From: Actinospica acidithermotolerans
Lineage (GTDB): Bacteria > Actinomycetota > Actinomycetes > Streptomycetales > Catenulisporaceae
Direction: 5' to 3'
Assembly (NCBI RefSeq): GCF_018139625.1
Contig: NZ_JAGSOH010000025.1
Span: 1-64,000 of the forward strand
DNA: 64,000 nt
This document shows, piece after piece, positions 46,329 to 55,574 of this stretch. Made by a program: the position numbers and the translations under genes. How positions within the stretch are numbered: position 1 is the stretch's first letter; each line of letters starts with the position of its first letter. The notes beneath the pieces are model-generated. The model ran no database searches, had not been told where the DNA came from, and saw only the letters and a list, made by a program, of their open reading frames with translations.

Positions 46329-46706
46329 ATTCCAGAAGCCGCCCGGAGCATGCTGAAGCAGCACGTCAAGCGTCTCGTCGTGACGGATCCGGATGGGCGG
46401 TTGGAGGGCGTGGTCAGCCGGAAGGACGTGCTGAAGGTGTTCGCGCGCTCCGATGAGGAGATCCGCCGCGAGGTCGCCGAGGACGTCATACGTGGCATGT
46501 TCTGGATCGACCCGGCGGCCGTGCGCGTGCGGGTCGAGGACGGCGTGGTCCACCTACACGGCCGGGTTCCGACCCGCGGACAGGCCGGGCTGATCAGCGG
46601 CGTCGTCGCCCGCACGGACGGAGTCGTCGCCGTCGCCGGCGAACTCGGCTTCGACTACGACGAAACCCACGGCAGAGCCGGAGGCACCGGGCCGCTCGGT
46701 GGCTGA
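46329..46706 (+). pseudogene. 5'-truncated CBS-BON domain protein
   Basis: Codes for the second half of a CBS domain (HVKRLVVTDPDGRLEGVVSRKDVLKVFAR) followed by a BON domain (EVAEDVIRGMFWIDPAAVRV, DGVVHLHGRVPTRGQAGLISGVV). Full-length relatives have two complete CBS domains before BON; here similarity begins at about 46329 (I-P-E-A-A-R-S) and nothing recognisable lies upstream. ATG 46350 could start a 118-aa product, and AAGGAG lies upstream but too far away. Most likely a deletion remnant of a DosR-regulon-type CBS protein. Confidence 0.65.
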
Positions 46707-46814
46707 GCCGAAGCGAGCGCGCGGACGGATGCTCGGCGTACGCCAGGAGCGCTCACGCCGGGCCACGCGCCCCCGGAACGACGCTCCGTTACTGCCCCGG
46801 TGGACAGGCCCGTC

Positions 46815-47780
46815 TTACGTCGGTGAACACGCCCGTCTCACATCGCCACGAACTGATATCCGCGTTCGAGTAGCGCGGGGATGAAAGATGCGCATCGCGG
46901 CGATGGTCTGCGCGCGGTTCCCGCCTCCGTCGTGCTCGAGGATGATGTCGCGGCTTCGGGTGTGGGTCAGCACGTTCGTCACGATCGCCCCAACGCCGGG
47001 GCGTGCCCAGTCGCGCGGATCGACCGACCAGGCCACCGGCGTGAGGCCGTAGGCGGCACACGCCCGGTACACGCTTCGGGTCCAGTTGCCGTAGGGGGCG
47101 CGGAAGATGCGCGGGTGCTGCCCCGCGTCGGCCAGGACCTGGTTGCACCGGTCGATCTGCGCACAGGTCTGGGCGTAGGTCAGCCGCCGCGGGTCGCTGT
47201 GGTCCCACGTGTGGTTGGTGATCGCATGCCCGGCCGCGGCGACCTCGCGCACCAGCGACAGATGCTGGGCGACCTGACGGCCGACCATGTTGAACGTCGC
47301 GGTGATCCCATGGGCGGCGAGCAGGTCAAGTGCCTGCGGGGTGTAGACCGGGTCCGGGCCGTCATCCAGGGTCAGCGCGATCGCCTTCGACCCGCGTCCG
47401 TCGACGTACCAGACCGGGGCGCTGCGTATCTCCGCGCCCGGCGGCGGGACCGGTACGCGCCGGTCCCCAAGCGCAAGCGGGGCCGCGCCCGCTCCAGCCG
47501 GTCGCGCAGATCCGCCGGCGGGCGAGTGCGCCCCGGACGCGGTCACGGCGTTGCGCGCGGCGATCATCGGCGGTGACGCGGCGGCACGAGAAGCACTCGG
47601 TAGCGCGGTCTCCTCCAGGGAAGAAGCACCCGGAAGCACGGTCTCCTCCAGGGCTATCGCGCCCCCGGCCACAAGCGTCCAGCCGCCGAGCGCGCACAGC
47701 ACCCGTCTACGGGACGACGTCCCACGCCGCTGCCCGTCCTCGCCGCCGCTCGCCTCGCCCCGCGCGCCCCACTTGCGCAT
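46815..47780 (-). CDS. Secreted polysaccharide deacetylase (NodB domain), C-terminus frameshifted
   Basis: A 321-aa carbohydrate esterase family 4 protein. The N-terminus has basic residues and a hydrophobic segment (RRRVLCALGGWTLVAGGAIAL), a signal peptide or anchor, then a low-complexity Ala/Pro linker. The NodB domain has catalytic TLDDGPDP, metal-binding NHTWDHSD, RAPYGNW, WSVDPRDWARPG and the final ILEHDGGGNRAQT. The natural family ending (I-P-A-L-L-E-R-G-Y-Q-F-V-A-M) is present but in another frame; removing one T (within AAA 46884-46886 on the + strand) restores it with a stop at 46838. Likely substrate: cell-wall glycan or chitin oligomers. Either a real slip or a sequencing error. 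Confidence 0.87.
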   Translation of the reverse strand: MRKWGARGEASGGEDGQRRGTSSRRRVLCALGGWTLVAGGAIALEETVLPGASSLEETALPSASRAAASPPMIAARNAVTASGAHSPAGGSARPAGAGAAPLALGDRRVPVPPPGAEIRSAPVWYVDGRGSKAIALTLDDGPDPVYTPQALDLLAAHGITATFNMVGRQVAQHLSLVREVAAAGHAITNHTWDHSDPRRLTYAQTCAQIDRCNQVLADAGQHPRIFRAPYGNWTRSVYRACAAYGLTPVAWSVDPRDWARPGVGAIVTNVLTHTRSRDIILEHDGGGNRAQTIAAMRIFHPRATRTRISVRGDVRRACSPT

Positions 47781-48236
47781 CCCGACCTCCCATCAGGCCC
47801 GCTCGCGGGCTACTCCCGTACATGATCTCGGCACTTCGAACGTAAGCCGACACCGCGTCATCCCGCCCCCGGTGTGCTCCGCACGAGTGCGTCGCCGCGC
47901 CTGCATGACCCGAGCGGCCCAAGGTCGGCTGCAGTGCGGTGACACCTCGTCATACGGCCGGGAGTTATCCAGGCCGGCGGCCGGCAGAGTCGGTTCTCCC
48001 ACCCGTGGCCCGGCCGCCTCTCCCCTGCCTACTGCATTCGAGCGAAGGAGCGGACGAGCGGTGGCGACGGGCAGCCGACTGCCGCAGGCTGAGATACGGG
48101 CGACTTCGTGCCGGGCTCCGGGCCAGGCCGGTCGGCCCCGGCAACCGATCGGTGCCGCCGAGTTCGCCGTCGAGGTCATCGCCGACCGCGCCCCCGTCTG
48201 CCGGCGGACGCGACGAGGGAGAAAGCGGAGTTGGCT
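47781..48236. other. Intergenic region, no gene seen
   Basis: 456 bp between the divergent deacetylase and arylsulfatase genes. It contains a small perfect hairpin GCCCGC-2 nt-GCGGGC near 47798. I see no coding signal with a ribosome site; an in-frame upward extension of the arylsulfatase is Arg-rich and lacks family similarity. Confidence 0.6.
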
Positions 48237-50591
48237 GTGGTGGGATCGTTCAAGGGGAAGATCGCACTCGATATCCGAGACTCGCGGCCGGACTGGCAGC
48301 CCTTCCTGGCCCCGAAAGCTCGCGAACACGCGCCGAACGTGCTGCTGATCGCCTGGGACGACGTGGGCTACGGCACGATGGACTGCTTCGGCGGCCCGGT
48401 CGAGACGCCGACGATGACGCGGATCGCGAACCTCGGGGTGAGCTATTCGAACTTCCACACCACCGCACTGTGTTCGCCGAGCCGGGCATCGCTGTTGACC
48501 GGCCGGAACGCGACCTCCAACGGCATGGCGACGATCGCCGAGTTCAGTGCCGGCTTCCCGGGGATCTCCACGCGCATCCCGTTCGAGAACGGGTTCATCT
48601 CGGAGGTGCTGCTCGAGCACGGCTACAACACGTACTGCGTCGGGAAGTGGCACCTGACTCCGGGTGAGGAGACCAGCATGGCCTCCTACAAGGGACGCTG
48701 GCCGCTGGGACGCGGCTTCGAGCGCTTCTACGGGTTCCTCGGCGGCGAGTCGAGCTGCTGGTATCCCGACCTCATCCACGACAACCACTCGATCGACGCT
48801 CCGGGAAGGCCCGAGGACGGCTACCACATCGCGCGGGATTTCTCCGACCAGGCCATCCGGTTCATCCGCGACGCGAAGTCGGTAGAGCCAGACAAGCCCT
48901 TCTTCATGTACTTCGCGCTGGACGCGGCCCATGCGCCCCACCACGTCTTCAAGGAATGGGCCGATCGGTACAAAGGCGTCTTCGACCAGGGCTACGAGGC
49001 CATCAGGCCCGGTATCCTGCGCAGGCAGAAGGAACTCGGCCTGCTGCCTGAGCAGACCGAGCTGTCCCCGATCAACCCGCACGGCGAGCCGGCGGCGACC
49101 GGGCCGGACGGGCAGCCGTGGCCGAGCCTCGACACCGTCCGCCCCTGGGACTCGCTCAGCGCTGACGAGCAGCGGCTCTTCATCCGGATGGCCGAAGTCT
49201 TCGCCGGCTACGTCTCCTACAGCGACGACCAGCTCGGCCGGGTGATCGACTTCCTGGAGTCGATCGGCGAACTGGACAACACGATCATCGTGGCCGTCTC
49301 CGACAACGGAGGCAGCGGTGAGGGTGGACCCGACGGCACGTTCAACGAGTGGCGCTTCTTCAACGGCCTGCCGACTCCGGCCGAGCTGTCCTTGCAGCAC
49401 ATCGACGAGCTGGGCAGCCCGGCGTCCTACAACCACTACAACACCGGCTGGGCGTGGGCGTTCGATACTCCGTTCCCTTATTGGAAGCGCTGGGCCGGCT
49501 ATGAGGGCGGCGTCGCCGACATGTGCCTGGTCGCCTGGCCGTCCAAGATCAAGGCTCGCGGAGAGGTACGCCATCCGTACATCCACGCCGTCGACATCGT
49601 GCCCACCCTTTACGAGCTTCTGGAGATCGAACCGCCCGCGACGCTCAAGGGGTATCCGCAGAACCCGATCGAGGGAGTGAGCTTCGCGGCCTCCCTCGCC
49701 GATCCGGCCGCACCGGGCAAGGACACCCAGTTCTACTCGATGCTCGGTCAGCGCTCGATCTACCACGAGGGATGGCTGGCCTGCACGGTTCACCCGCCGC
49801 TGAGCGGCTGGAGGAACTTCGAGCACGATCAGTGGGAGCTCTACAACCTGGCGGCCGACCGCGCGCAGGTCCACGACATCGCAGCGCAGGAGCCGGCCCG
49901 CCTCGAGACCCTCAAGAGCCTGTGGTACTACTACGCAGGCGTCTACCACGGCCTGCCTCTAGACGATCGCACGGCCCTCGAACAGACGCTCGCGGAACGC
50001 CCGCACGGCACGCCGCCGCGAGACCGATACGTCTACTACCCCGACTGCTCCCCGGTGCCCGAACAGTCGGGAGTCGTGATCAGCGGGCGTTCGTACACGA
50101 TCGCCGCCGGGGTCGATATCGACTCCCCCGATGTGCATGGCGTCCTGTATGCCCATGGCGGCCTCGCGGGAGGCCACAGTCTCTACGTCAAGGACCGCCG
50201 GCCGCACTACGCGTTCAACTGGGTGGGCACGCACCTCCAGACCGTGCGCGCGGATCAGGAGGTCACGCCGGGCCGGCACGTCATCACGGTCGACTTCACC
50301 GCCGACGGACGAAGCTCCGACCCTGCGATGCCCGGAACCACCGGCACCGTGAACCTCTATATCGATGACCGGCATGTCGGTACCGGGCAGATCACGACCC
50401 AACCCGGCTACTTCTGTGTCGTCGGAGACGGAATCTGCGTCGGCCGCGACAGCGCGTCGTCCGTCACCCCCGATTACCAGGGGCCGTTCGAGTTCACCGG
50501 CGGCACCATCGACAAGGTCGTCGTCGACGTCTCCGGCGAGCGCTACGTCGACCACGAGGCGCAGGTACGCGGCTGGTTCATGATCGACTGA
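48237..50591 (+). CDS. Arylsulfatase (type I, formylglycine-dependent)
   Basis: A 784-aa sulfatase. The N-terminal metal site is LLIAWDDVGYG, and the signature TTALCSPSRASLLTGRN (about residues 75-92) contains the C-x-P-S-R motif whose Cys is oxidised to formylglycine. GKWHL and an alkaline-phosphatase-fold core (VAVSDNGGSGEG) follow. The last 150 residues form an extra beta-rich domain seen in long actinobacterial arylsulfatases. No signal peptide is evident, so it may be cytosolic. GTG 48237 is chosen: GGAG lies 6 nt upstream and homology starts here. Would hydrolyse sulfate esters of phenols or other compounds for sulfur supply. No formylglycine-generating enzyme in this window. Confidence 0.93.
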   Translation: MVGSFKGKIALDIRDSRPDWQPFLAPKAREHAPNVLLIAWDDVGYGTMDCFGGPVETPTMTRIANLGVSYSNFHTTALCSPSRASLLTGRNATSNGMATIAEFSAGFPGISTRIPFENGFISEVLLEHGYNTYCVGKWHLTPGEETSMASYKGRWPLGRGFERFYGFLGGESSCWYPDLIHDNHSIDAPGRPEDGYHIARDFSDQAIRFIRDAKSVEPDKPFFMYFALDAAHAPHHVFKEWADRYKGVFDQGYEAIRPGILRRQKELGLLPEQTELSPINPHGEPAATGPDGQPWPSLDTVRPWDSLSADEQRLFIRMAEVFAGYVSYSDDQLGRVIDFLESIGELDNTIIVAVSDNGGSGEGGPDGTFNEWRFFNGLPTPAELSLQHIDELGSPASYNHYNTGWAWAFDTPFPYWKRWAGYEGGVADMCLVAWPSKIKARGEVRHPYIHAVDIVPTLYELLEIEPPATLKGYPQNPIEGVSFAASLADPAAPGKDTQFYSMLGQRSIYHEGWLACTVHPPLSGWRNFEHDQWELYNLAADRAQVHDIAAQEPARLETLKSLWYYYAGVYHGLPLDDRTALEQTLAERPHGTPPRDRYVYYPDCSPVPEQSGVVISGRSYTIAAGVDIDSPDVHGVLYAHGGLAGGHSLYVKDRRPHYAFNWVGTHLQTVRADQEVTPGRHVITVDFTADGRSSDPAMPGTTGTVNLYIDDRHVGTGQITTQPGYFCVVGDGICVGRDSASSVTPDYQGPFEFTGGTIDKVVVDVSGERYVDHEAQVRGWFMID

Positions 50592-50660
50592 AAGTCGTAT
50601 ATCCGCGCGGGCCCAGGTGTGCCAGAATGCGTCCGCTATCCATTGACATCGGGGGCTCTC

Positions 50661-51557
50661 ATGGTCAGGCGTGTCCTGTGCTGCACCGTCGCTCTACTGG
50701 CCGCGCTCGGCGTCCCGGCCGGATACGCCTACGGTGCAACGGTCTCGCCGTCGTGCTCCGATGGCAATCTGTCTGCCGCGAACGTGAGCGGTACGCCCAC
50801 GTCCGTGAAGGCGGGTGCGGCGATCGTCGACAGTACTCGCCTGACGAACACCACGGCCGCGGTGCTCTCGAACGCGAGCTTCATCCTGGCTCTGCTTCCG
50901 CCACCTGGTGTTCACGGCGGGACCGGCGCACCGGCGCTTTCCTGGCGGGTGGACGGCGGCGCCTGGCACGCGTTCGGGCTGACGTGGATGGCCTCGGCCG
51001 TCGACTGGCAGAGCCAGGTGCAGTACTTCGGTGCCACCTTCGCGCCGAAGGCCGCACACACACTCGACATCCGCACCGAGTTCACCACCGCCAGTCCGTC
51101 CGGCGAATACCAGTACGACCTGGCGTACAGCGCCGACCCGTGCTCCATGAACGAACTCGGCATGAACTTCGAGTACAGCCAATACGCGCAGGGCTGGACC
51201 CAGCCCAAGCCGTCGCCGAGCACGTACAAGACCACGACCTCCGCCCCGACGCACGAGGCGGTGCGTACCTCCGCGGCCACCACTCCCCCAACGCCGTCGC
51301 GCACCGGCACCGCCGCATCGAGTCCGAGTCCGAGTCCGAGCGCCGACGCGAAGAACTCACGGTCGGCGTCGGCGATGTCGATGCCGAGTGATCCGGCCGC
51401 ACCCAGCGACAGCGCGGCGACTCTGACCGGAACGCAGGACACCGCGGCGTCGCAACCGCAACGGCACGGTGTTCCCGTGCTCGACGTCGCCGTGCCTGCC
51501 GCGCTCCTGTTTCTGGGCGGCGGACTGTACGCCAGAAGGCGCTTCCGCCGCCGTTAA
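50661..51557 (+). CDS. Secreted, membrane-anchored surface protein of unknown function
   Basis: A 298-aa protein with an N-terminal signal peptide (VRRVLCCTVALLAALGVPAGYAYGA), a beta-rich domain (about 30-185, with paired Cys near PSCSDG and ADPCSMNE), a Ser/Thr/Pro-rich linker (about 190-265) and a C-terminal membrane segment AVPAALLFLGGGLYA followed by RRRFRRR. This is the layout of an exported protein held in the membrane with the domain exposed, like Streptomyces cell-surface proteins without an LPxTG site. ATG 50661 follows GGGGG. Function not recognised. Confidence 0.75.
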   Translation: MVRRVLCCTVALLAALGVPAGYAYGATVSPSCSDGNLSAANVSGTPTSVKAGAAIVDSTRLTNTTAAVLSNASFILALLPPPGVHGGTGAPALSWRVDGGAWHAFGLTWMASAVDWQSQVQYFGATFAPKAAHTLDIRTEFTTASPSGEYQYDLAYSADPCSMNELGMNFEYSQYAQGWTQPKPSPSTYKTTTSAPTHEAVRTSAATTPPTPSRTGTAASSPSPSPSADAKNSRSASAMSMPSDPAAPSDSAATLTGTQDTAASQPQRHGVPVLDVAVPAALLFLGGGLYARRRFRRR

Positions 51558-51577
51558 TGTCGATATCGCCAGCCGCG

Positions 51578-52561
51578 TCAGTTCCCGATGGGGTGAGTGG
51601 TCCAGTCTGCCGGGTCGAGGCCGAGTGAGGTGATCCGCGAGAGGTAGGCCGTGGGGTCGCCGGGTGCGGATTGCTTCAAGCTGGCCATTTCGATGTTGAT
51701 TCCGAGTCCGTTCGATGCCTTAGCCGCGTCTTTGAACGTGTGTGTGGAGACGTAATAGTTCAACTCCACTCCAAGGTTCGTCGGATAGGGTTTCCCCGGC
51801 TTGACGTCGATCGTGATGTCGATCGGCCCCTCGGTGTAGGCCAGTTGCAGGGTCCACGCGTCGTTGCCCTGAGTAGAGAAGGTGACGCGGGAGGGTTTGG
51901 CGTCGGCGTCATCGATCCGGATCGGCAGGGCGATCTCTCGCGGGGCGAAGCGGACCGAGCGGGCGATCGCCAGTTCGGTCGCGACGGGGACGTGGCCGTA
52001 GTCGGGGGCGGCGTTGCCGCCCGGGAGGGCGGCGGCGGTGAGTTCGGCCCACTGGCCGGCGGGGGACTTGAAATACAGTGCGCCGTCGCTCGTGTAATAG
52101 GCGGCCTGGCCGTTGACGGTGCCGGCGCTTTTGAGCTTGCGGATGATCGGGTCGGGTGTCGTATTCCAGGTCAGGTCCTCGGTGACCGGGATCGTGCCGT
52201 CGCTCCAGGTGTGGTCGACGTAGCCGCTGCCGCGGAGGCTACCGCTCGAATACTGGATCGAGCGTGTCGGGCCGGGCAGCCAGGTGAAGTCGGCCTGAAT
52301 GGTGAGCGGATCGCCGGCCTCGGACGTGGTGGTGTCCGGGGTACGGCCGGTGGGGTGCGACGCAGTGAGGACGAACGCGCCTGCTGCGAGGAGGCAGACG
52401 AGGCCGGCCGCGGAGCCGGTGATCTGCCGTGTCCGGCGCCGCTGTCTCTTGATGCGCCGGCCTGCCTCGAGCAGGTTGTGCGGGTCAATGTCGGTTGCGG
52501 GCTCGGGCGCGTCGAAGACGTGCGCGAAACGCTCGGCCAGGTTGTCGCTGTCCAGGGACAT
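51578..52561 (-). CDS. Membrane protein, probable anti-sigma partner
   Basis: A 327-aa protein with a cytosolic N-terminus of about 46 residues (FAHVFDAPEPATDIDPHNLLEAGRR), one membrane segment (ITGSAAGLVCLLAAGAFVLTAS) and an extracytoplasmic beta-rich domain. No zinc-finger (HxxxCxxC) motif. Position directly downstream of an ECF sigma factor gene is typical for proteins that hold a sigma factor at the membrane; that role is inferred from context. ATG 52561 has AAAGGAG 11 nt upstream; ATG 52582 is the alternative. Confidence 0.75.
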   Translation of the reverse strand: MSLDSDNLAERFAHVFDAPEPATDIDPHNLLEAGRRIKRQRRRTRQITGSAAGLVCLLAAGAFVLTASHPTGRTPDTTTSEAGDPLTIQADFTWLPGPTRSIQYSSGSLRGSGYVDHTWSDGTIPVTEDLTWNTTPDPIIRKLKSAGTVNGQAAYYTSDGALYFKSPAGQWAELTAAALPGGNAAPDYGHVPVATELAIARSVRFAPREIALPIRIDDADAKPSRVTFSTQGNDAWTLQLAYTEGPIDITIDVKPGKPYPTNLGVELNYYVSTHTFKDAAKASNGLGINIEMASLKQSAPGDPTAYLSRITSLGLDPADWTTHPIGN

Positions 52562-52591
52562 CTGCTTGGTTCTCCTTTCCATTCCCGGGTT

Positions 52592-53167
52592 TCAGGCGGT
52601 GGGGCGGACCTCGAGGACCCGGCGGAGCGCGTCGAGCCCGCGTGAGGTCTGGCTCTTGACGGTGCCGGGGGTGCAGCCGAGCAGGTGCGCGGTGTCGGTG
52701 ATCGAGAGGTCGCAGTAGTAGCGCAGGACGAGGGCGGCACGCTGCCGGGGTGGCAGTTCGGCGAGAGCGGCCAGCAGATCGAGCGAGTCCTCGGACGCGT
52801 CCTGCGGGGCCGCGGCGTATCCGGGCGCGGTTTCGGAGCGGGCGCCGAGGTGGCTGCGGGCTTGAGCATTGGTGAGCACGGGGAACTCCTCGCCGCCCGC
52901 ACGGCCGTGCGTCAGCGTGATCCGTTTCCACCAGGGCGAACGCTGCTCATTGAGGAAGGTGTTGACCAGGATCGTGCGAACGTAGGCGTCGAGGTGCTCG
53001 ACCTTCAGCGCACGTTCCCAGTGCACGTAGAGCCGCAGAAACGCGGCCTGGGTCAGATCGTCGGCCCGGTGCCAGTCCTGGCACAGCAGGTACGCGGTAC
53101 GGCGCAGCCACGCCGTGCGGGCGGCGACGTACTCGGTGAACTCCGCATCATGCTGTGCCCCGGCCAT
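52592..53167 (-). CDS. ECF sigma factor (SigE-like group)
   Basis: A 191-aa extracytoplasmic-function sigma factor. Region 2: EFTEYVAARTAWLRRTAYLLCQDWHRADDLTQAAFLRLY; region 4: LPPRQRAALVLRYYCDLSITDTAHLLGCTPGTVKSQTSRGL. Matches the actinobacterial SigE-family group that responds to envelope signals. Ends 30 nt before its putative membrane-bound partner. Confidence 0.92.
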   Translation of the reverse strand: MAGAQHDAEFTEYVAARTAWLRRTAYLLCQDWHRADDLTQAAFLRLYVHWERALKVEHLDAYVRTILVNTFLNEQRSPWWKRITLTHGRAGGEEFPVLTNAQARSHLGARSETAPGYAAAPQDASEDSLDLLAALAELPPRQRAALVLRYYCDLSITDTAHLLGCTPGTVKSQTSRGLDALRRVLEVRPTA

Positions 53168-53498
53168 GCGAGCCCCCCTTCTTGATCCAGTCGCGAGCGT
53201 AAGTGGGCGGACATGAGCTCAACAAGATGGAGGTGCAGAAAGGTTGCACGACTCCCCGGGCGGCCTTGTTCTGGACCGGATCGACCGGCTGGCAGGTAGC
53301 TCGCGGTGTTCAGCCGGCGGCTGGCTCGAGCGAGCGCCGATCCGCCGACTTAGTTAACCTAACTTCCAGCTTTGGACACCCGGCGGACATTCTGCTCCGC
53401 GACGATCTCCCGGTACTGCTGCCTCAAGAAGGATGGGTCGAGAACTGATGCGAGCGGGGCCGCTGCGCGCGGTGGTAGGTCGGGACAATGCCCGGGGC
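53168..53498. other. Intergenic region with AT-rich palindrome
   Basis: About 330 bp between the divergent ECF sigma gene and the T7SS operon. Near 53351-53363 lies AGTTA-ACC-TAACT, a small AT-rich palindrome unusual for this genome. No gene seen. The region must carry promoters for both sides. Confidence 0.5.
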
Positions 53499-55574
53499 AT
53501 GTCACTGAGCGTCCTGGCGGCCCGGCTGCGGGGTGCGGAGGCCGGGAGCACGGTCGGGTGGCCGGGCGGGCAGTCGTTCACGGGGGACGTCGAGGTGCCT
53601 GCCGGCGTGGCTCTCGCCGTGGAGGGCGAGGAGCCGGGCCGCGTCATCGGCTCGGTGACGCTGGGCGCCGGCGCGAGCGTCACCGGGGTGCGGATTCAGG
53701 GCACTGATTCGGCGCAGACGGTCGTGCGACTGGGGATCGGGGCGCGGCTGACGGACGCGACGGTGACGGGTGGGCGCATCGGCTGCCTTGCCACGGGACC
53801 GGCCGTCATCGAGTCCTGCACGTTCGAAGGGTCGGCGACCGCCGCCGTGCACGGGGCGGGACGGGCCGCCCTGGCGATCCGGGACAGCCGCGTCGTGAGG
53901 GTCTCGGGTGCGGGGATCGTGCTGACTGACGACGGCTTCGCAGACCTCCGAGACATCGAGATCGCGGATGCGGGAGCGAGCGGGCTCGTGCTGCGAGATC
54001 GGGCCAGGCTCGTGGCCCGCGGCCTGACGGTGTCCGGGAGCGGGGGCAACGGGATGCTGTGCGGCGACCGCGCGCGGGCCGACGTGGCCGACGGCCGGTT
54101 CGGACGGACCTCGTTCAGTGCGGTGCACCTGGGCGGCGCGTCGTTCGCCAGGCTGTCCGGAATACGCATCGAGGGCGGCGACGAGCACGGGGTGCGCACG
54201 ACGGACGAGGCCGAGGTCGATGCGTACGGCTGCGTGATCGAGGGCGCGAAACTGACGGGCGTCACCGCGGACGGGAGGTCGCGGGTCCGGTTCGCGGACT
54301 GCGCGGTGCTCGGGGTCGGTTCGGCGGGCTTCCTGCTCCAGACTCCGGGCAAGGCGTCACTCGACCGCTGCCGGGTCGAGAAGGCCGGCGCCGGCGCCGT
54401 CGTGGTGTGGACGGGGGCCGCCCCCGATATCAGCTCGCTGACGATCGCCGGAGCCGGGAAGAACGGGCTGTACATCGCGGACGGAGCGCACGGGACGTAC
54501 ACGGACTGCGAGATATCGGACACGGCCTACCCCGCGGTGAGTATCGGTGCGGGCGCCGATCCGGTCCTGCGGCGGCTGACCGTCCATGACTGCGCCGAGG
54601 ACTACGCGGCGCACGACGACGCGCGCGGGGTGTTCGAGGACTGCCGCACGGAGAACGTGGCGGTCAGCAGCCTGCCTCGGGGTATCCGGACGCCCGCCGC
54701 GGTGAGTGGTGGAACTCCAGCCGCCGAGGCCGGAGCGGATGCGCGGACGGAGCCGGCGGCCGATCTCGACGAGGTGCTGGCCGAGCTGAACGGGCTGACC
54801 GGGCTCGCCTCCGTCAAGCAGGACATCGCGACCCTCGTCGACGTGATGCGGCTGGTCAGACGGCGGCAGGACGCGGGCCTGCCCGCCCCGCCGCTGAGCA
54901 GGCACCTCGTCTTCGCGGGCAATCCGGGCACCGGGAAGACCACCGTGGCCCGGCTCTACGGGCGGATCCTCGCCGCGCTCGGGCTGCTGGAGTCGGGCCA
55001 CCTGGTCGAGGCCGACCGGTCGAGCCTGGTCGGCGAGTACGTCGGGCACACCGGGCCGAAGACGCAGGCGGTGTTCAAGCGGGCGCTCGGCGGGGTGCTG
55101 TTCATCGACGAGGCGTACTCGCTCACGCCGGCCTCGCCGGGCAACGACTTCGGCCAGGAGGCGATCGCCACGCTGGTCAAGCTGATGGAGGACCACCGGG
55201 ACCGCGCGGTGGTGATCGTGGCCGGCTATCCGGGAGAGATGGGGCGCTTCGTCGCGGCGAACCCCGGACTCGCCTCCCGCTTCACCAGGACTCTGATGTT
55301 CGAGGACTACAGCGTCGGGGAGCTCGTGGCCATCGCCACCCACCAGGCCGCGTCGCACGCCTACGAACTCGACGAGGACACGGTCGCGCAGCTCGCGGCC
55401 CTGTTCGGCTCGCTGCCCCGGGAGCGCGGCTTCGGCAACGGCCGTACCGCGCGGCAGGTGTTCCAGCGGATGACGGAGAACCACGCGCGGCGGCTCGCCG
55501 CGCTGGCGGATCCGACCGAGTCCGACCTCGTCCGGCTGCGGCCCGAGGACCTGCCCGCGCCGGAAGCCTGCTAG
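53499..55574 (+). CDS. Beta-helix/AAA ATPase fusion (EccA-like)
   Basis: A 691-aa fusion. Residues about 20-400 form repeats of about 23 residues rich in G-I-x-L/V and polar turns, predicted to fold as a right-handed parallel beta-helix. The C-terminal third is a CbxX/CfqX-type AAA ATPase: LNGLTGLASVKQDI, Walker A GNPGTGKTT (about 480), Walker B LFIDEAYSL (about 533), and sensor ASRFTRTL. EccA ATPases of type VII secretion have this AAA domain with a TPR rather than beta-helix partner; the fusion seen here is a variant of non-mycobacterial actinobacteria. ATG 53499 is inferred from where similarity begins; ATGs at 53433 and 53448 are alternatives. Head of the T7SS operon; its stop overlaps the next start. 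Confidence 0.85.
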   Translation: MSLSVLAARLRGAEAGSTVGWPGGQSFTGDVEVPAGVALAVEGEEPGRVIGSVTLGAGASVTGVRIQGTDSAQTVVRLGIGARLTDATVTGGRIGCLATGPAVIESCTFEGSATAAVHGAGRAALAIRDSRVVRVSGAGIVLTDDGFADLRDIEIADAGASGLVLRDRARLVARGLTVSGSGGNGMLCGDRARADVADGRFGRTSFSAVHLGGASFARLSGIRIEGGDEHGVRTTDEAEVDAYGCVIEGAKLTGVTADGRSRVRFADCAVLGVGSAGFLLQTPGKASLDRCRVEKAGAGAVVVWTGAAPDISSLTIAGAGKNGLYIADGAHGTYTDCEISDTAYPAVSIGAGADPVLRRLTVHDCAEDYAAHDDARGVFEDCRTENVAVSSLPRGIRTPAAVSGGTPAAEAGADARTEPAADLDEVLAELNGLTGLASVKQDIATLVDVMRLVRRRQDAGLPAPPLSRHLVFAGNPGTGKTTVARLYGRILAALGLLESGHLVEADRSSLVGEYVGHTGPKTQAVFKRALGGVLFIDEAYSLTPASPGNDFGQEAIATLVKLMEDHRDRAVVIVAGYPGEMGRFVAANPGLASRFTRTLMFEDYSVGELVAIATHQAASHAYELDEDTVAQLAALFGSLPRERGFGNGRTARQVFQRMTENHARRLAALADPTESDLVRLRPEDLPAPEAC

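Noticed and set aside
46350-46706. Intact stand-alone CBS-BON gene
   Set aside because: Only half a CBS domain is encoded, similarity starts upstream of the ATG without a start codon, and no well-spaced ribosome site precedes the ATG.
53345-53366. Iron-box (DtxR/IdeR) site upstream of the T7SS operon
   Set aside because: AGTTA-ACC-TAACT only partly resembles the 19-bp consensus and no iron-uptake gene is adjacent.
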